From positions 1 to 21,567 of the forward strand of contig JANSLP010000456.1 of assembly GCA_029298735.1 (NCBI GenBank): DNA of 21,567 nt, in the 5' to 3' direction. The translations under genes and the position numbers were made by a program. Positions 1-8,795 of this stretch are shown here, in pieces. The notes below the pieces were generated by a model, which searched no databases, was not told where the DNA came from, and saw nothing but the letters and a program-made list of their open reading frames with translations. Position 1 is the stretch's first letter, and each line of letters begins with the position of its first letter. Origin of the DNA: Ophiostoma sp. CBS 140.51 (taxonomy: Eukaryota > Ascomycota > Sordariomycetes > Ophiostomatales > Ophiostomataceae).

Positions 1-73
1 GAAGAAGTACACCCAGGGCGAGGCCAGCCGGGCCGGCGCCGATTATGGCAATGCGAGGTTGAGAGGTAGTCAT
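1..73 (-). CDS. FAD-dependent monooxygenase/oxidoreductase, N-terminal fragment
   Basis: Only the first 24 codons lie in the window; the gene continues past position 1. The reading starts at the ATG at 73-71 and gives a short polar leader followed by a hydrophobic strand and the dinucleotide-binding motif GAGPAGL (residues 12-18). This is the beta-alpha-beta Rossmann signature found at the extreme N terminus of flavoprotein monooxygenases such as the salicylate hydroxylase and TetX-like families. The position right after the start codon fits that class and suggests a cytosolic enzyme without a signal peptide. The substrate cannot be told from this fragment. It is divergent from the DUF2264 gene, with about 320 bp between the two start codons, so they may share a promoter. 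The flavoprotein class is reasonably sure; the subfamily is open. Confidence 0.7.
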   Translation of the reverse strand, partial: MTTSQPRIAIIGAGPAGLALGVLL

Positions 74-392
74 GGTGGTTGTGTGAGAAAAGGAAACTCT
101 ATGAGACCGCAATCGAATGTTTGCTGCTCTGTGTTGTGGACAATGCTCCCCGCTCAAGATTTCTTCAGCGAAAAGTGGGGTAAATTATGGTTTGCTGCCC
201 ATGCTTGGCCAATGCTCGGCCGATATTCACCCGGGCCAGTAATGGCCCGACGCCCGAAGTCCGACGCTTGGACCTGGGGCAGGATGATAAACATCCCAAC
301 GCCCGGTGAAGTCGATGTTGAACTTTCACTCGACTCCAACAGAACAGATATCTTCAATCCATCGCACAATTCAGTCGCCATTTAATATCACG

Positions 393-2572
393 ATGGCTGG
401 CGTCCCTGGATTCTCCAACAACACTTTCAAAACACGGTCTGACCTTGTCCGTGCTGCAGAAGCTCTCTTGTTGCCCGTGCAAAAGTACAGCTCACCTGGC
501 GGCGCGCGTGTTCGATTTCGCCCCGCAACGGCTGCGCACTTTGATGATGTTGCAGCACAACTCGAGGGATTTGCACGGCCTCTATGGGCGGTTGCCGGGT
601 TGATGAAATCTGGCGCAGGAGACGAGCTGGACCTTTCTCTTTGGATCAAGGGACTTGAATCTGGCACGGACCCAAGCCACCCAGAGTACTGGGGCAATAT
701 TGGCGCCCATGACCAGCGCATGGTAGAGATGGAGTCGATTGCATTCTTTCTTCTGGTGGCACCCGATGCCGTGCTGTCAAAATTAAGTACAACGGCGCAG
801 AGAAATTTGGCTGCTTGGCTGCGACAGATCAACGATCACGAAATTCCACAGAATAACTGGCTGTGGTTCCGCGTCTTTGTCAACCTCGCCCTAGTGCGTG
901 CACTCGGTATCCCACGAAGCGAAGTGCAGTCTATTATCGATGACGCATTCGAGCGTCTCGACTCATACAAGGTGGAGGGTCCTGGCTCTGACGGCTGGTC
1001 GACCGACGGGGCATGGACCGAGTTTACCAAGCAGGCCGACTACTACTCTGGCAGTTTTGCCATTCAATTTGCCCAGCTCTTGTTTGTGTCGATTGCAGAC
1101 GAGAGTGTCGAAGAGGAGGCGAAGCGAGCGGCACATTATCGAGAAGAGGCCAAAGCATTTTCTGCCCAATACTGGCGGTATTTTGATCCTGACGGTAAGC
1201 ACCCATCCCTTGGTGAACCTTCATCAATTTTGTTTCCATCCACTGATAACTCGTGAAAGGTGCTGCCATCCCGTTTGGCCGGAGTCTGACCTACCGCTTT
1301 GCAATGTGCGCTTTCTGGGCAGCCGCTGCTGTGTCTGGCGTGGATCTCGCTGAGCCCGTCGCCGATCTGGGAACCGTCAAGGGTCTTCTGTTCCGCCACT
1401 TGCGATGGTGGGCTGACCGTCCCGACATTTTCTCACAGGATGGCGTCGTCAGCATCGGGTTTGGCTATCCGAATCTGTACATGAGCGAGGAGTACAACTC
1501 GCCACAGTCGGTCTACTGGTGCCTCAAGGGCTTTGTTGCTCTCTGCCTCCCTGAGAATCATTCTTTCTGGTCCGTCGACGAGAAGCCACATCCGCTTGAC
1601 CCAGCCACTCGCAGTGACTCTACATCACCGTCGAGCATCGGTGTGCTTTGGCCACCCCACCACATCATCAGCAACACAATCGCACACCATTTCCTCCTAT
1701 CGGCAGGTCAAATGACACACAAGCCGCACAAAGGACGCGAGGCCAAATATGGTAAGTTTGCCTACTCGTCAGCCTTTGGCTTCAGCGTGCCCACAGGCCA
1801 GCCTATGTTGCAGTACATTCCACCGGACAGTACACTGTGTTTGAGCATCGACAACGGCGAGTCGTGGATCCAGCGCCAGGAGCCTGTTGATGTCTCTCTG
1901 TCCACAGCGCACATCCGTGGACCTTCCGGAAGTGATGATACCGTCTCAACCCTCGTCAGCACGTGGAAGCCGTACCCGAAGTTGGACTTCCAAATCACCA
2001 CCACATTGGTCCCGCTCGGCGATCTATTCATGGGATGGCATGTACATGTGCACGAGGTCCGATGGTCGTCTGTGGCTCTCTCAAACAACCCGTTGATCGA
2101 CGACGTGCTGCAGATTGTTGAGGGTGGCTTTGCCCAGCCTTCTCTGACCGAGGCCAGCTTGCCACTCCCGCAAGTGGTTTCACCGAGTGTGGTCGAAGGT
2201 ATCCTGAACACCCACAAGGACAGCCTCATGATATCGTCCGCCGGTGCAGTCGGCATCGTCAACATCTCAGATGACAAGAAGGAAGCAGGGGTGGCTGTGA
2301 AGAGCCAGTCGTCTGTTCTCAAGGCCGGTCCAAACACGAATCTGCTTTACCCAAAGACCTCGATTCCCATTTTGACTACACACATTCCTGTTGCTTCAAC
2401 TTCAGGTGATGAATCCGACAGACGTACAGTCACTCTTGTGAGTGCCGTATTTGCAGTTTCAGCATCGTGCCCAGACTGGCGCAATCAGTTTCCGGGTTGG
2501 TGGAAGAAAACACCCCGCCTTGAATATAAAGAAGCAGGAAATGAGCGCGTTTTGGCAGTTGTGGAATGGTGA
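393..2572 (+). CDS. DUF2264 domain protein
   Basis: Two exons, 393-1194 and 1260-2572, are joined across a 65-bp intron (donor GTAAGC, acceptor AAAG) and give about 704 residues. The splice restores an uninterrupted reading through DGAAIPFGRSLTYRF, a signature I recognise from DUF2264 proteins. Other family-like blocks are FARPLWAV near residue 66, NNWLWFRVFVNLALV near 155 and DGWSTDGAWTEFTKQADYYSGSF near 200-220. The many aromatic and helical stretches of the N-terminal half suggest an alpha/alpha-barrel like that of some carbohydrate-active enzymes, but this is inference and no reaction is established. The last ~280 residues look beta-rich, as expected for the separate C-terminal domain. 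An in-frame ATG at 306 would add 29 residues; I prefer 393 because MAGVPGFSNNTFKTRSDLV looks like the family start. No signal peptide is evident. Confidence 0.85.
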
Positions 2573-3708
2573 CATGTGTCAGACAATTCATTCTCTTAGG
2601 TATTCATGTCCCCAGTTACTTTTGAAATTAACTTCAATACTCGCAGACAGAATGATGTCTCAAAATGTTAAGAGTGGGCCACAATGTAGCTTGAGAGAAC
2701 AAGACCCCAAGCTTTCCATGGGCAATCGCAGACTAAAATGAAATTTTGTTCAATGCAAGCAAACTTTCCTCGACGAACATTGTATTAAAATGCTGTTTTC
2801 GCATTCATGTACTTTCAGTTTTCCAATTGGCACAAGCTTCACATAGTCGTTGTATTCTTTACAAAATGTGAATTAGAAGCTGGATGCGCGGATTGCGTGC
2901 AGGGTGTTTTACAGCGCACTCGGCGCATATCAACTTACTTTAGTACTCTAAAAGTCAAGTACAAACTCGTAATCTCCGAGACCGTGTAGAGCATGATACA
3001 ATTGTAACAAATGCTTGGAGTCAGCCAGGAAATACAAATTCCGACAAAATAGAAGAACTCGGCCGTATTTCCGTTTTCCATTGCCAAAAAAAAAATCGAA
3101 ACGCTTCTAGGTAAACTTGGCCAAAAAAATAAGAATAAGCTTTCTCGTCGATGGCTTGTCATTCCCCGCAAGTTTCTGGCTTGTGCACGGATACCCTGCA
3201 TTCGGATGGGACGATGTTTTGTTCAGGGCATGCGTTGACAGTCTCGTGGCGAAACATGACAAAGTTGGCTATGAAAAATATCCTCAACGCACAGATGCGC
3301 ACCGACAGAAAGGATAGCAACGAACCATAATTCTCGTTAGTATTGACTCGCTTACTCTCCACAAGCAGAAAAGTCATGCACGCTCTGATCTTCAAGGTTG
3401 CATCGTGGTGGCCGTTTCGTCCCGTGGTGTTTGCGGAGTCTGTCGAACAGCGTTGCAATGGCGGCCCGTGCTCTGTGTTTTTGCAGTGTGCTCCGTACCC
3501 ACGCCACCAATCCGCGTGGAAGTCTGGATGTAGCGGCATGTGAGCCGTACATCTTGAACCAAAAAGGTGACAAGAGAAATTGTCGGCCGGTCCTCGATTG
3601 ATTTTCGCCATATTATTGTGTTTGAATAAGTTTGAACGAATCCCCGACAAGGTATTGGGACCTCTTGCTGCGACATCATACCGACAATCTCTCGACAGAC
3701 ATCATAAT
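2573..3708. other. Intergenic region, no gene supported
   Basis: About 1.1 kb lies between the DUF2264 stop and the next start codon. It is AT-rich in its first half and carries A-runs at about 3087-3096 and 3122-3128. Short open stretches on both strands overlap one another, have no splice support and no recognisable motifs. The last few hundred bases presumably hold the promoter and 5' leader of the downstream membrane-protein gene; I see no convincing TATA box. Confidence 0.6.
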
Positions 3709-4992
3709 ATGGATATCCCAAACTTCGGCGGCGATACAAGCCAACTGCCTCACAACAGTGCTGGTCCACGGGTGAATGCCACTGACTGGGCACTCGTTGG
3801 GCTGGCTGCAGTATTTGTGGCTCTTCGAGTGGGTTGCAAGATACGAGGCCGCAGATCACTATGGTGGGATGACTACGTCCTCATTGCGTCTTTTGTGAGT
3901 ACCTTGAAACAATCTCAAAAAAATTTAGAAGTCTAACAACCAGATCTTTCTTTTCGTTGCCAGTATTCTAATGTCGGTGATGGTCCACGTTGGCTACGGA
4001 AAACACTCGTGGGACGTCACCCTGCCTGATGTTTTGGCTGTGCAGCCACTGGCTCTTACAAGGGCCACATTTGTCGTCACGGCCGCAGTCTGGAGCAAGA
4101 CCTCGTTTGCCATCACCGTTTACCGACTATCGTCACCCAAAGTCAAGTGGGCATTGATCTTCATTGTCGTGTCGATGAACCTGGCCATGGGCCTTGGCTG
4201 TGTCTTTAGTTGGGTCACCTGTAGGCCCATCCGCAAGGCATGGGATCCAGCCGTCGAAGGCACATGCTGGTCGATCCAGACTCTAAACAAATACAGCTTA
4301 TTCTCGTCGTGTAAGTTTTCTGTTGCTCACCAAGTACCACTCCATTTACTGACTCTTCATTAGCATACTCTGGTGTTATGGACGTGGTTCTTGCCATTAT
4401 TCCATGGACTCTGCTTTGGAACGTGCAAATGCGTTTGAAAGAGAAAATCGGCGTTTTGGTGGCAATGAGCATGGGAATTCTGTTAGTGAAAAGCTGGCAG
4501 CATTTTTATTATCATCCTTACCACATACTGACCTCAGCAGTGCCGGCATCGTCGCCTTTATCAAATGCGCCAAGATCAACAACCTCTCCAGTGGAGACCT
4601 TTGTAAGTGGCATACGCTTCTGTCACTGGGGAAGTGGAAAGCTAACTTTGACAGACAACACTGCCCAACTTCTTGTGTGGGACTCGGCCGAGGTGTCAGT
4701 CACCATTGTGGCCGCTTCAATCCCAGCTCTGCGTATTCTTATCCGCGAAGTCAACAACTCTGCACGGCAATACTACGCTTCGAGTGGCGCAAGAAACACA
4801 CGTCAATCTGCATCAAACCCGGGCACTTCTCGACGGGCAACATTTGTAAAGTTGGATGGGTCTACAGATGCTCAGAGCGACAAGAGTATCCTCCACTCTC
4901 CAGATGCCATCTGGTACCAGACAGAGATTACAGTCCAGCACACGTCAACGTCCAATGAAAATTGCATTGAGCTCCCTCAAAGAAAGTTGTAG
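3709..4992 (+). CDS. Fungal rhodopsin-fold integral membrane protein (PTH11/SatP-like class)
   Basis: Five exons (3709-3894, 3944-4310, 4364-4481, 4541-4602, 4655-4992) give 356 residues. All four introns are short (49, 53, 59 and 52 bp), with GTGAGT, GTAAGT, GTTAGT and GTAAGT donors; branch-like CTAAC lies just before the first and fourth acceptors. The product is a seven-helix plasma-membrane protein of the large fungal 'rhodopsin domain' family (PF20684), which includes PTH11-like receptors. Hallmarks are WWDDY (residues 52-56) before the second helix, HVGYGKH in the following loop, the CRPIRKAWDP block with the nearby Cys of GTCW, and the DSAEVSVTIVAASIPALR stretch in the last helix. A Ser/Thr-rich cytosolic tail of about 90 residues follows. 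The ligand is unknown. The reading frame is intact throughout, so it is probably functional. AATAAA about 50 bp after the stop may be its polyadenylation signal. Confidence 0.87.
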
Positions 4993-5038
4993 GAAGAGGT
5001 AGCCAAGGGTTAATGATGAAACAGTTCACTTTAGCTTT

Positions 5039-5046
5039 AGAATAAA
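5039..5046 (+). terminator. Possible polyadenylation signal
   Basis: AATAAA lies about 48 bp downstream of the rhodopsin-fold gene stop, inside a T/A-rich stretch. Fungal polyadenylation signals are loose, so this is only suggestive. Confidence 0.4.
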
Positions 5047-5114
5047 GATATTTTGTTACTACATCCGGACTCTCCTGTTTAGCATCATTTCTTTGTGACT
5101 TCTGAACAGTCCAA

Positions 5115-5757
5115 CTAGTTCTTCACCTCGGCATCACCCATCTCAGCAGCCTCGCTTGTCATTCCAATCACACACATGGGACCAGTGTTTGGCAGTGTCT
5201 CGGGAAATCCTTGTTTAGTTACCGAATCACCCTCGACGACATTATCAATGTCCTTCTTCACATCCACGCCGATGGTGTCCTCAAAATCCGAGTCGGTCTG
5301 CTCAGTGTCCTTGATACGCTAAATGTAGACGGGCAAAGCTACAAGCAGGCTGCCGGCCATGAGTGCTTAGGATGAGGCAAATATGCTTGCATAGGGCGTC
5401 TTGATGGCATCGGGACGAGAGACGACGGCTGCACCGGCTGCATGAATGGACTTGTAGAAGCCTGCATAATATGCCAGCTTCTTGGGGTCGTTGCTCACGG
5501 CGCCCATGGTGTAGTACGCACAGCTCTGCCACAGGGCATCCAAAAAACCGTACCACATGTACACATGTAGAGGAACAAGTACCAAAAGTAGTTGTGGTCG
5601 TACAGATCCATGAGGGGAGACAGCACGCCGCGGTGGGTCTGCTTGAGAAAGACAATACCGCCGCCCCAAATGACATTGACAAGGACAAACAGCACCACCC
5701 AGCCAATAAGGACGCGATGACGACGAGATTTGCGCGAGTGGGATGTGTTGTTGAAAT
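5115..5757 (-). pseudogene. UNC93-like (DUF895) membrane transporter, decayed C-terminal relic
   Basis: On the minus strand, two reading frames together show the last membrane helices and tail of an UNC93/DUF895-type MFS protein. The first frame has GWVVLFVLVNVIWGGG (about 5702-5655) and DLYDHNYFWYLFLYM. The second has YGFLDALWQSCAYYTMGAVS, KLAYYAGFYKSIHAAGAAVV, RPDAIKTPYASIFASS and ALMAGSLLVALPVYI. These match the family pattern: helix, FYK-x-I-Q/H-x-AGAA, then RIKD after the last helix. The coding sequence is broken. An exact 8-bp tandem duplication at 5554-5569 shifts the frame, and in-frame stops occur at 5367-5369 (TAA) and 5319-5321 (TAG). The frame then runs open through an acidic tail to a stop at 5115. 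The N-terminal two thirds of a normal protein (about 450-500 aa) are not found upstream. This is a pseudogene. Confidence 0.82.
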
Positions 5758-6439
5758 AAATTGCGAGTTGGAAGTGGTCATCACTCCGATACAATGAGAG
5801 TGCTTCTTTGAAATATATATAAGTCTCTCTCGACCTGTACAGACGCAATGCTGGTGATAGATGGTTTTTGTCTTGTCGAGCAGGGAGATAACCCGCCATC
5901 CATATCTCTGGAGAGAGATTAGCTAGTGCTGTCAAGCGTGATGCACAAGTGCCAATTGGAGTTGGCCTATCTGCAATTCAGCCACGAGATGATGCACCTG
6001 CCCACGCGACCTGATCCCTGTTGAATCCCAAAAGTCAATCTGGTTTGTATATCATGCAGTCGACTCAATCTACCGATAACTTCACCTTCTCGGCACCTGG
6101 TTGTCCCATGTATCGTGAGCGGGGGACGTCATCGCTAGTCGGTCCCCCACAACTGTTAAAATTGCGTCATAAGGTTTAGCGGGTCGTTTAGCGGACCACT
6201 GTCAAAGTGTTGCCAAAATGCACCACTGCGATCGGCGTCCACCCTGGGCAGACACTCCAATCACAGCGCACGAGCGGCAATCAATACGCGAGGTTGATTG
6301 TGTCCATCGTTTGATCTTGTATTTTGTGATCTGTAGAGGGCAGACGTTATGTTTTTGAGAAATGGATGAAAACTGTCGAACCTGAAAATGGGAAGCGGAC
6401 CAGTTGTATGACTTTCCAGATACAGATGTGCCGACCACC
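5758..6439. other. Gap between two 5'-damaged divergent genes, no gene supported
   Basis: About 680 bp separate the recognisable part of the UNC93 relic (minus) from the first remnant of the PhyH gene (plus). Both genes have lost or decayed N-terminal parts facing this gap. It contains a TATATATAAG string near 5813 but no downstream gene start close enough to use it. No RNA gene, transposon terminus or conserved reading frame was recognised. Confidence 0.5.
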
Positions 6440-7213
6440 GTCCCTGCTTTTGATGACATCCAACAATACAATACTGCATTAAAACCTTGAGACTGAATAT
6501 ATTTTGTTTTATATCAAGAATATACCTGCACGCAGTTCAACCACGACGATAAAATGCAGAATATCCTGCAGCACATGATTTCCGACCCCGAGCTCCTCCA
6601 TCCTTCGATACACACCAACCTTGTTGCTACTCAAGTGTGCGCCGTGGCTATGGGTCCCAACCCGGTGCTGCGGTACCACAAGGCAAATACCAACTTCCCC
6701 GATGAGGCTCGTCAGCCAGTGCACAGCGATGTCCACTATGAGCACCCACGTGCGTGCTTTGCCCTCGCCGTCAACAGGATCCCTGTGGACTGTGACGCCT
6801 TCATGGGCAGCAATGAGGTGTGGTTGGAGACCCACAACGTGACATACTCCCGTGATCAGGACGGCGTCCGGGGCATCTTCCCGCACCTTCTGGCCGAGCG
6901 CCGCAAGGTTTGTCCGCCCATCCAGCCCTCTCTCAAGCGAGGCAGCATCATCATTCGCGACATGAGGCTGTGGCATGCGGGCATGCCCAACAAGACCGAG
7001 GACACGGTGCGTGTGAAGATCAACCTCATCTATTTTGCCAACTGGTATCGCTGCCCGATGCAAATCAAGTTTCCACCGTCGGCCAAGGAGAGAAATGAGG
7101 AGCTTGAAAAGCTCAGCGGGACAACTATTGCTGCACAGTATGTAGAGGGTCTGAACCACATGACACTCCGCCACACGCACGACTTTGGCCAAGACGATAA
7201 GCGGGAACACTAG
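6440..7213 (+). pseudogene. PhyH (phytanoyl-CoA dioxygenase-like) Fe(II)/2-oxoglutarate oxygenase, N-terminally damaged
   Basis: The intact reading from ATG 6554 to the stop at 7213 gives 219 residues. Family features are the iron-binding H-x-D of QPVHSDVH (H57, D59), the distal His of LWHAGMPN (H141) and the 2-oxoglutarate-binding Arg of TVRVK (R153), so the catalytic core is complete. Fungal relatives usually have 280-310 residues. In the same frame upstream, 6440-6487 reads VPAFDDIQQYNTALKP, which resembles the start of this family. It then meets TGA at 6488 and TGA at 6494, and the roughly 50-residue stretch that should join the two parts is absent. The in-frame codons before 6554 (FNHDDK) also look like coding remains behind a possible CAG acceptor at 6533-6535. 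The gene is probably a 5'-decayed pseudogene; a shortened but active protein from 6554 cannot be excluded. It belongs to the broad fungal PhyH class often found in secondary metabolism; the substrate is unknown. Confidence 0.72.
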
Positions 7214-7457
7214 GGCAGGAATTTAGAGTAAGAGTTGAGAGAGCCGGAGATGGAAAGATATTTAATATTGATCAATATATATTGTTGAGTGTATTAATTC
7301 TAAGCCTCTATGTATAAAGGTTGTACAATTTTAGATGCAGTCAAAGCTGCCAGCACGTGGCCACATATGTGAATATTAGATGGATATGTGACCGTTACCA
7401 AGGTGCAAACTTGCAAGTTGGTTTGCCACCGTTTTGTAATGTTCAAAGAGAGGAAAT

Positions 7458-7685
7458 TCATGCCACGTTAGCAGTGTTCTCCTGGTTTGTGACATAGACC
7501 TCCTGCTTCTCGGCCCGCATCTCCAGCTCGGTACGGCCAGAGTCGTTTGTGGGCGTCCATTTGCTAAGGGGAATGAACAGCGGTGCCTCCGAGAAGAGGT
7601 TGTCCATCTCCTCAATGGGGATGCCAGACGTCTCAGGGAAGAAGGCCCAGAAAACAAAGGCGTTGGACAAGTTGCACACAACATA
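7458..7685 (-). pseudogene. Sugar transporter (MFS), separated last helix and C-terminal tail
   Basis: The minus strand from about 7685 to the stop at 7458-7460 encodes a hydrophobic helix (VVCNLSNAFVFWAFF) directly followed by PETSGIPIEEMDNLF. The latter is the PE[ST]-x-G-x-x-[IL]EE[IM]D motif that ends the last membrane helix of sugar porters. A hydrophilic tail of about 45 residues follows (LSKWTPTNDSGRTELEMRAE...). There is no start or preceding helix here. The reading picks up exactly where the truncated transporter at 15220-16801, on the same strand, stops (after WRYYIL). I therefore take it as the displaced 3' end of that gene, split off by the insertion between them. It is non-functional as it stands. 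Confidence 0.83.
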
Positions 7686-7716
7686 TGAAGGTGAAGATGA
7701 AGCGGGAAATGCTGTA

Positions 7717-7738
7717 GATGGAACACGCGATCATTCTT
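7717..7738 (+). repeat. Subterminal direct repeat, left copy
   Basis: GATGGAACACGC followed by GATCATTCTT lies about 31 bp inside the left junction. It matches the last 24 bp of the insert at 15197-15220 in direct orientation (shared blocks GATGGA, CACGC and CATTCTT). Confidence 0.5.
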
Positions 7739-8257
7739 GTAGGTCAGGTTATTATGCGACATCTTGGTAGGAATAATAGCATGGCCGGCAGCCGACCTAC
7801 GGCCGTCTGTTAAAAAGAGAGAGCAAAACGGCTAGACCCCCAAAACAATCTCTGCAACGAATCAAATCAATTTCGCGTGCAAGAAGTATCTAAAAGTGGA
7901 AAAAGAAGACAGACTTAACCAATCAGAGGACTCCAATAGCAGTAAAACTGGGGTGCGTCAGCCAAATGAACCAATCAGCGCTCTAGAAAGTTCAAAAACC
8001 TACGTCTAATCTACAGAGCTAATAATAAGACTGTATTGTGAATAAGAGTGGGTCAAAACAGGACACAAGTGGAGACATAGTGGAGTATTAGGGACCAATG
8101 GGAGGGCTCCGCGCAACTTCTTCAGAAGAAGAAAGAAGATAAGAAGCCATATGCTGATAGAGGTGGCTGGAAGCAATGCTCTTAATCACAGCGTGTACGT
8201 GCCCTGCGCCATGGACAAATAGCCCTGCTGGAAGACGATGGACCATGGAACGCAGGC

Positions 8258-8446
8258 GTTAGAGTCGACTGGCTCTAACAATTAATAAACTTGCACAGAA
8301 AGCGATGTCGCAGGGCAGCGACGAGACGCAAGTAGAAATGAATCATATGCTACAACTTTTATTGTCTGGCATAGAGAATAGAAAATGGACTAGGAAGCTG
8401 CGCACACGGAACATATATATCATATGCGCAGGATCAGGTATCAGAC
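8258..8446 (+). repeat. Possible LTR-retrotransposon remnant
   Basis: GTTAGAG (8258-8264) and CTCTAAC (8273-8279) form a 7-bp inverted repeat around TCGACTGG, followed by ACA. This resembles the ends of fungal Copia-type LTRs. About 160 bp further on, GGTATCAGAC (8437-8446) resembles the primer-binding site used by some Copia elements, complementary to a methionine-tRNA half. No second LTR, target duplication or pol reading is visible, so this is a weak call. Confidence 0.25.
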
Positions 8447-8586
8447 CCCCAGCGGTGACGGGTCCCTGCTAAGGGTCCCTGTGGTCGGGGCTCTGATGAC
8501 TGCTGTTGCCAGCTCGATTTGGCCAGCTCACTTCCAGAAGCCTAAGCTCCCCACAGCCAGAAATTTTGAAATGAAATTGGGAAAGA

Positions 8587-8655
8587 AAAAGCAGGACCAA
8601 AAGCAGGACCAAAAGCAGGACAAAAAGAAGGACAAAAGAAGAACAAAAAGATCAA
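8587..8655 (+). repeat. Degenerate 12-bp tandem repeat (GCAGGACCAAAA-type)
   Basis: GCAGGACC-like units recur at 8591, 8603, 8615 and 8627 with 12-bp spacing and decay into AGGACAAAAG-like units. The strand bias is strongly purine-rich. It lies 140 bp beyond the 3' end of the large gene. Confidence 0.7.
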
Positions 8656-8795
8656 GAAGAAGCTGAAACGAGAAAGCAAGGTCAGGAGACACGCAGGATC
8701 CACATGAACCCCGCGTGCTGAACATGGACACAAAAAACTAGGACACGCCGCGGCGAGCTTGACTGTGTGACACAGACGAGGACGTTGGGCCGGCC

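Larger units (their letters stand above)
7686..8795. other. Left arm of the insert, no gene supported
   Basis: About 1.1 kb lies between the left junction and the 3' end of the large gene. It is lower in GC than the genes around it. It holds two CCAATCAG strings (about 7919 and 7971), a possible LTR remnant near 8258-8446 and a 12-bp A/G-rich tandem repeat near 8587-8655. An 80-codon reading at 8424-8666 is mostly the translation of that repeat (Lys/Asp/Gln) and is not supported as a gene. Confidence 0.5.

Noticed and set aside
3159..3859. Minus-strand frames of 150-163 codons upstream of and over the rhodopsin-fold gene
   Set aside because: They overlap the first exon of a clear gene and each other, without motifs.
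3895..3963. First intron of the rhodopsin-fold gene ending at the second CAG (3961-3963)
   Set aside because: That acceptor puts the reading out of frame with HVGYGKH; the earlier CAG (3941-3943) keeps frame and completes a membrane helix.
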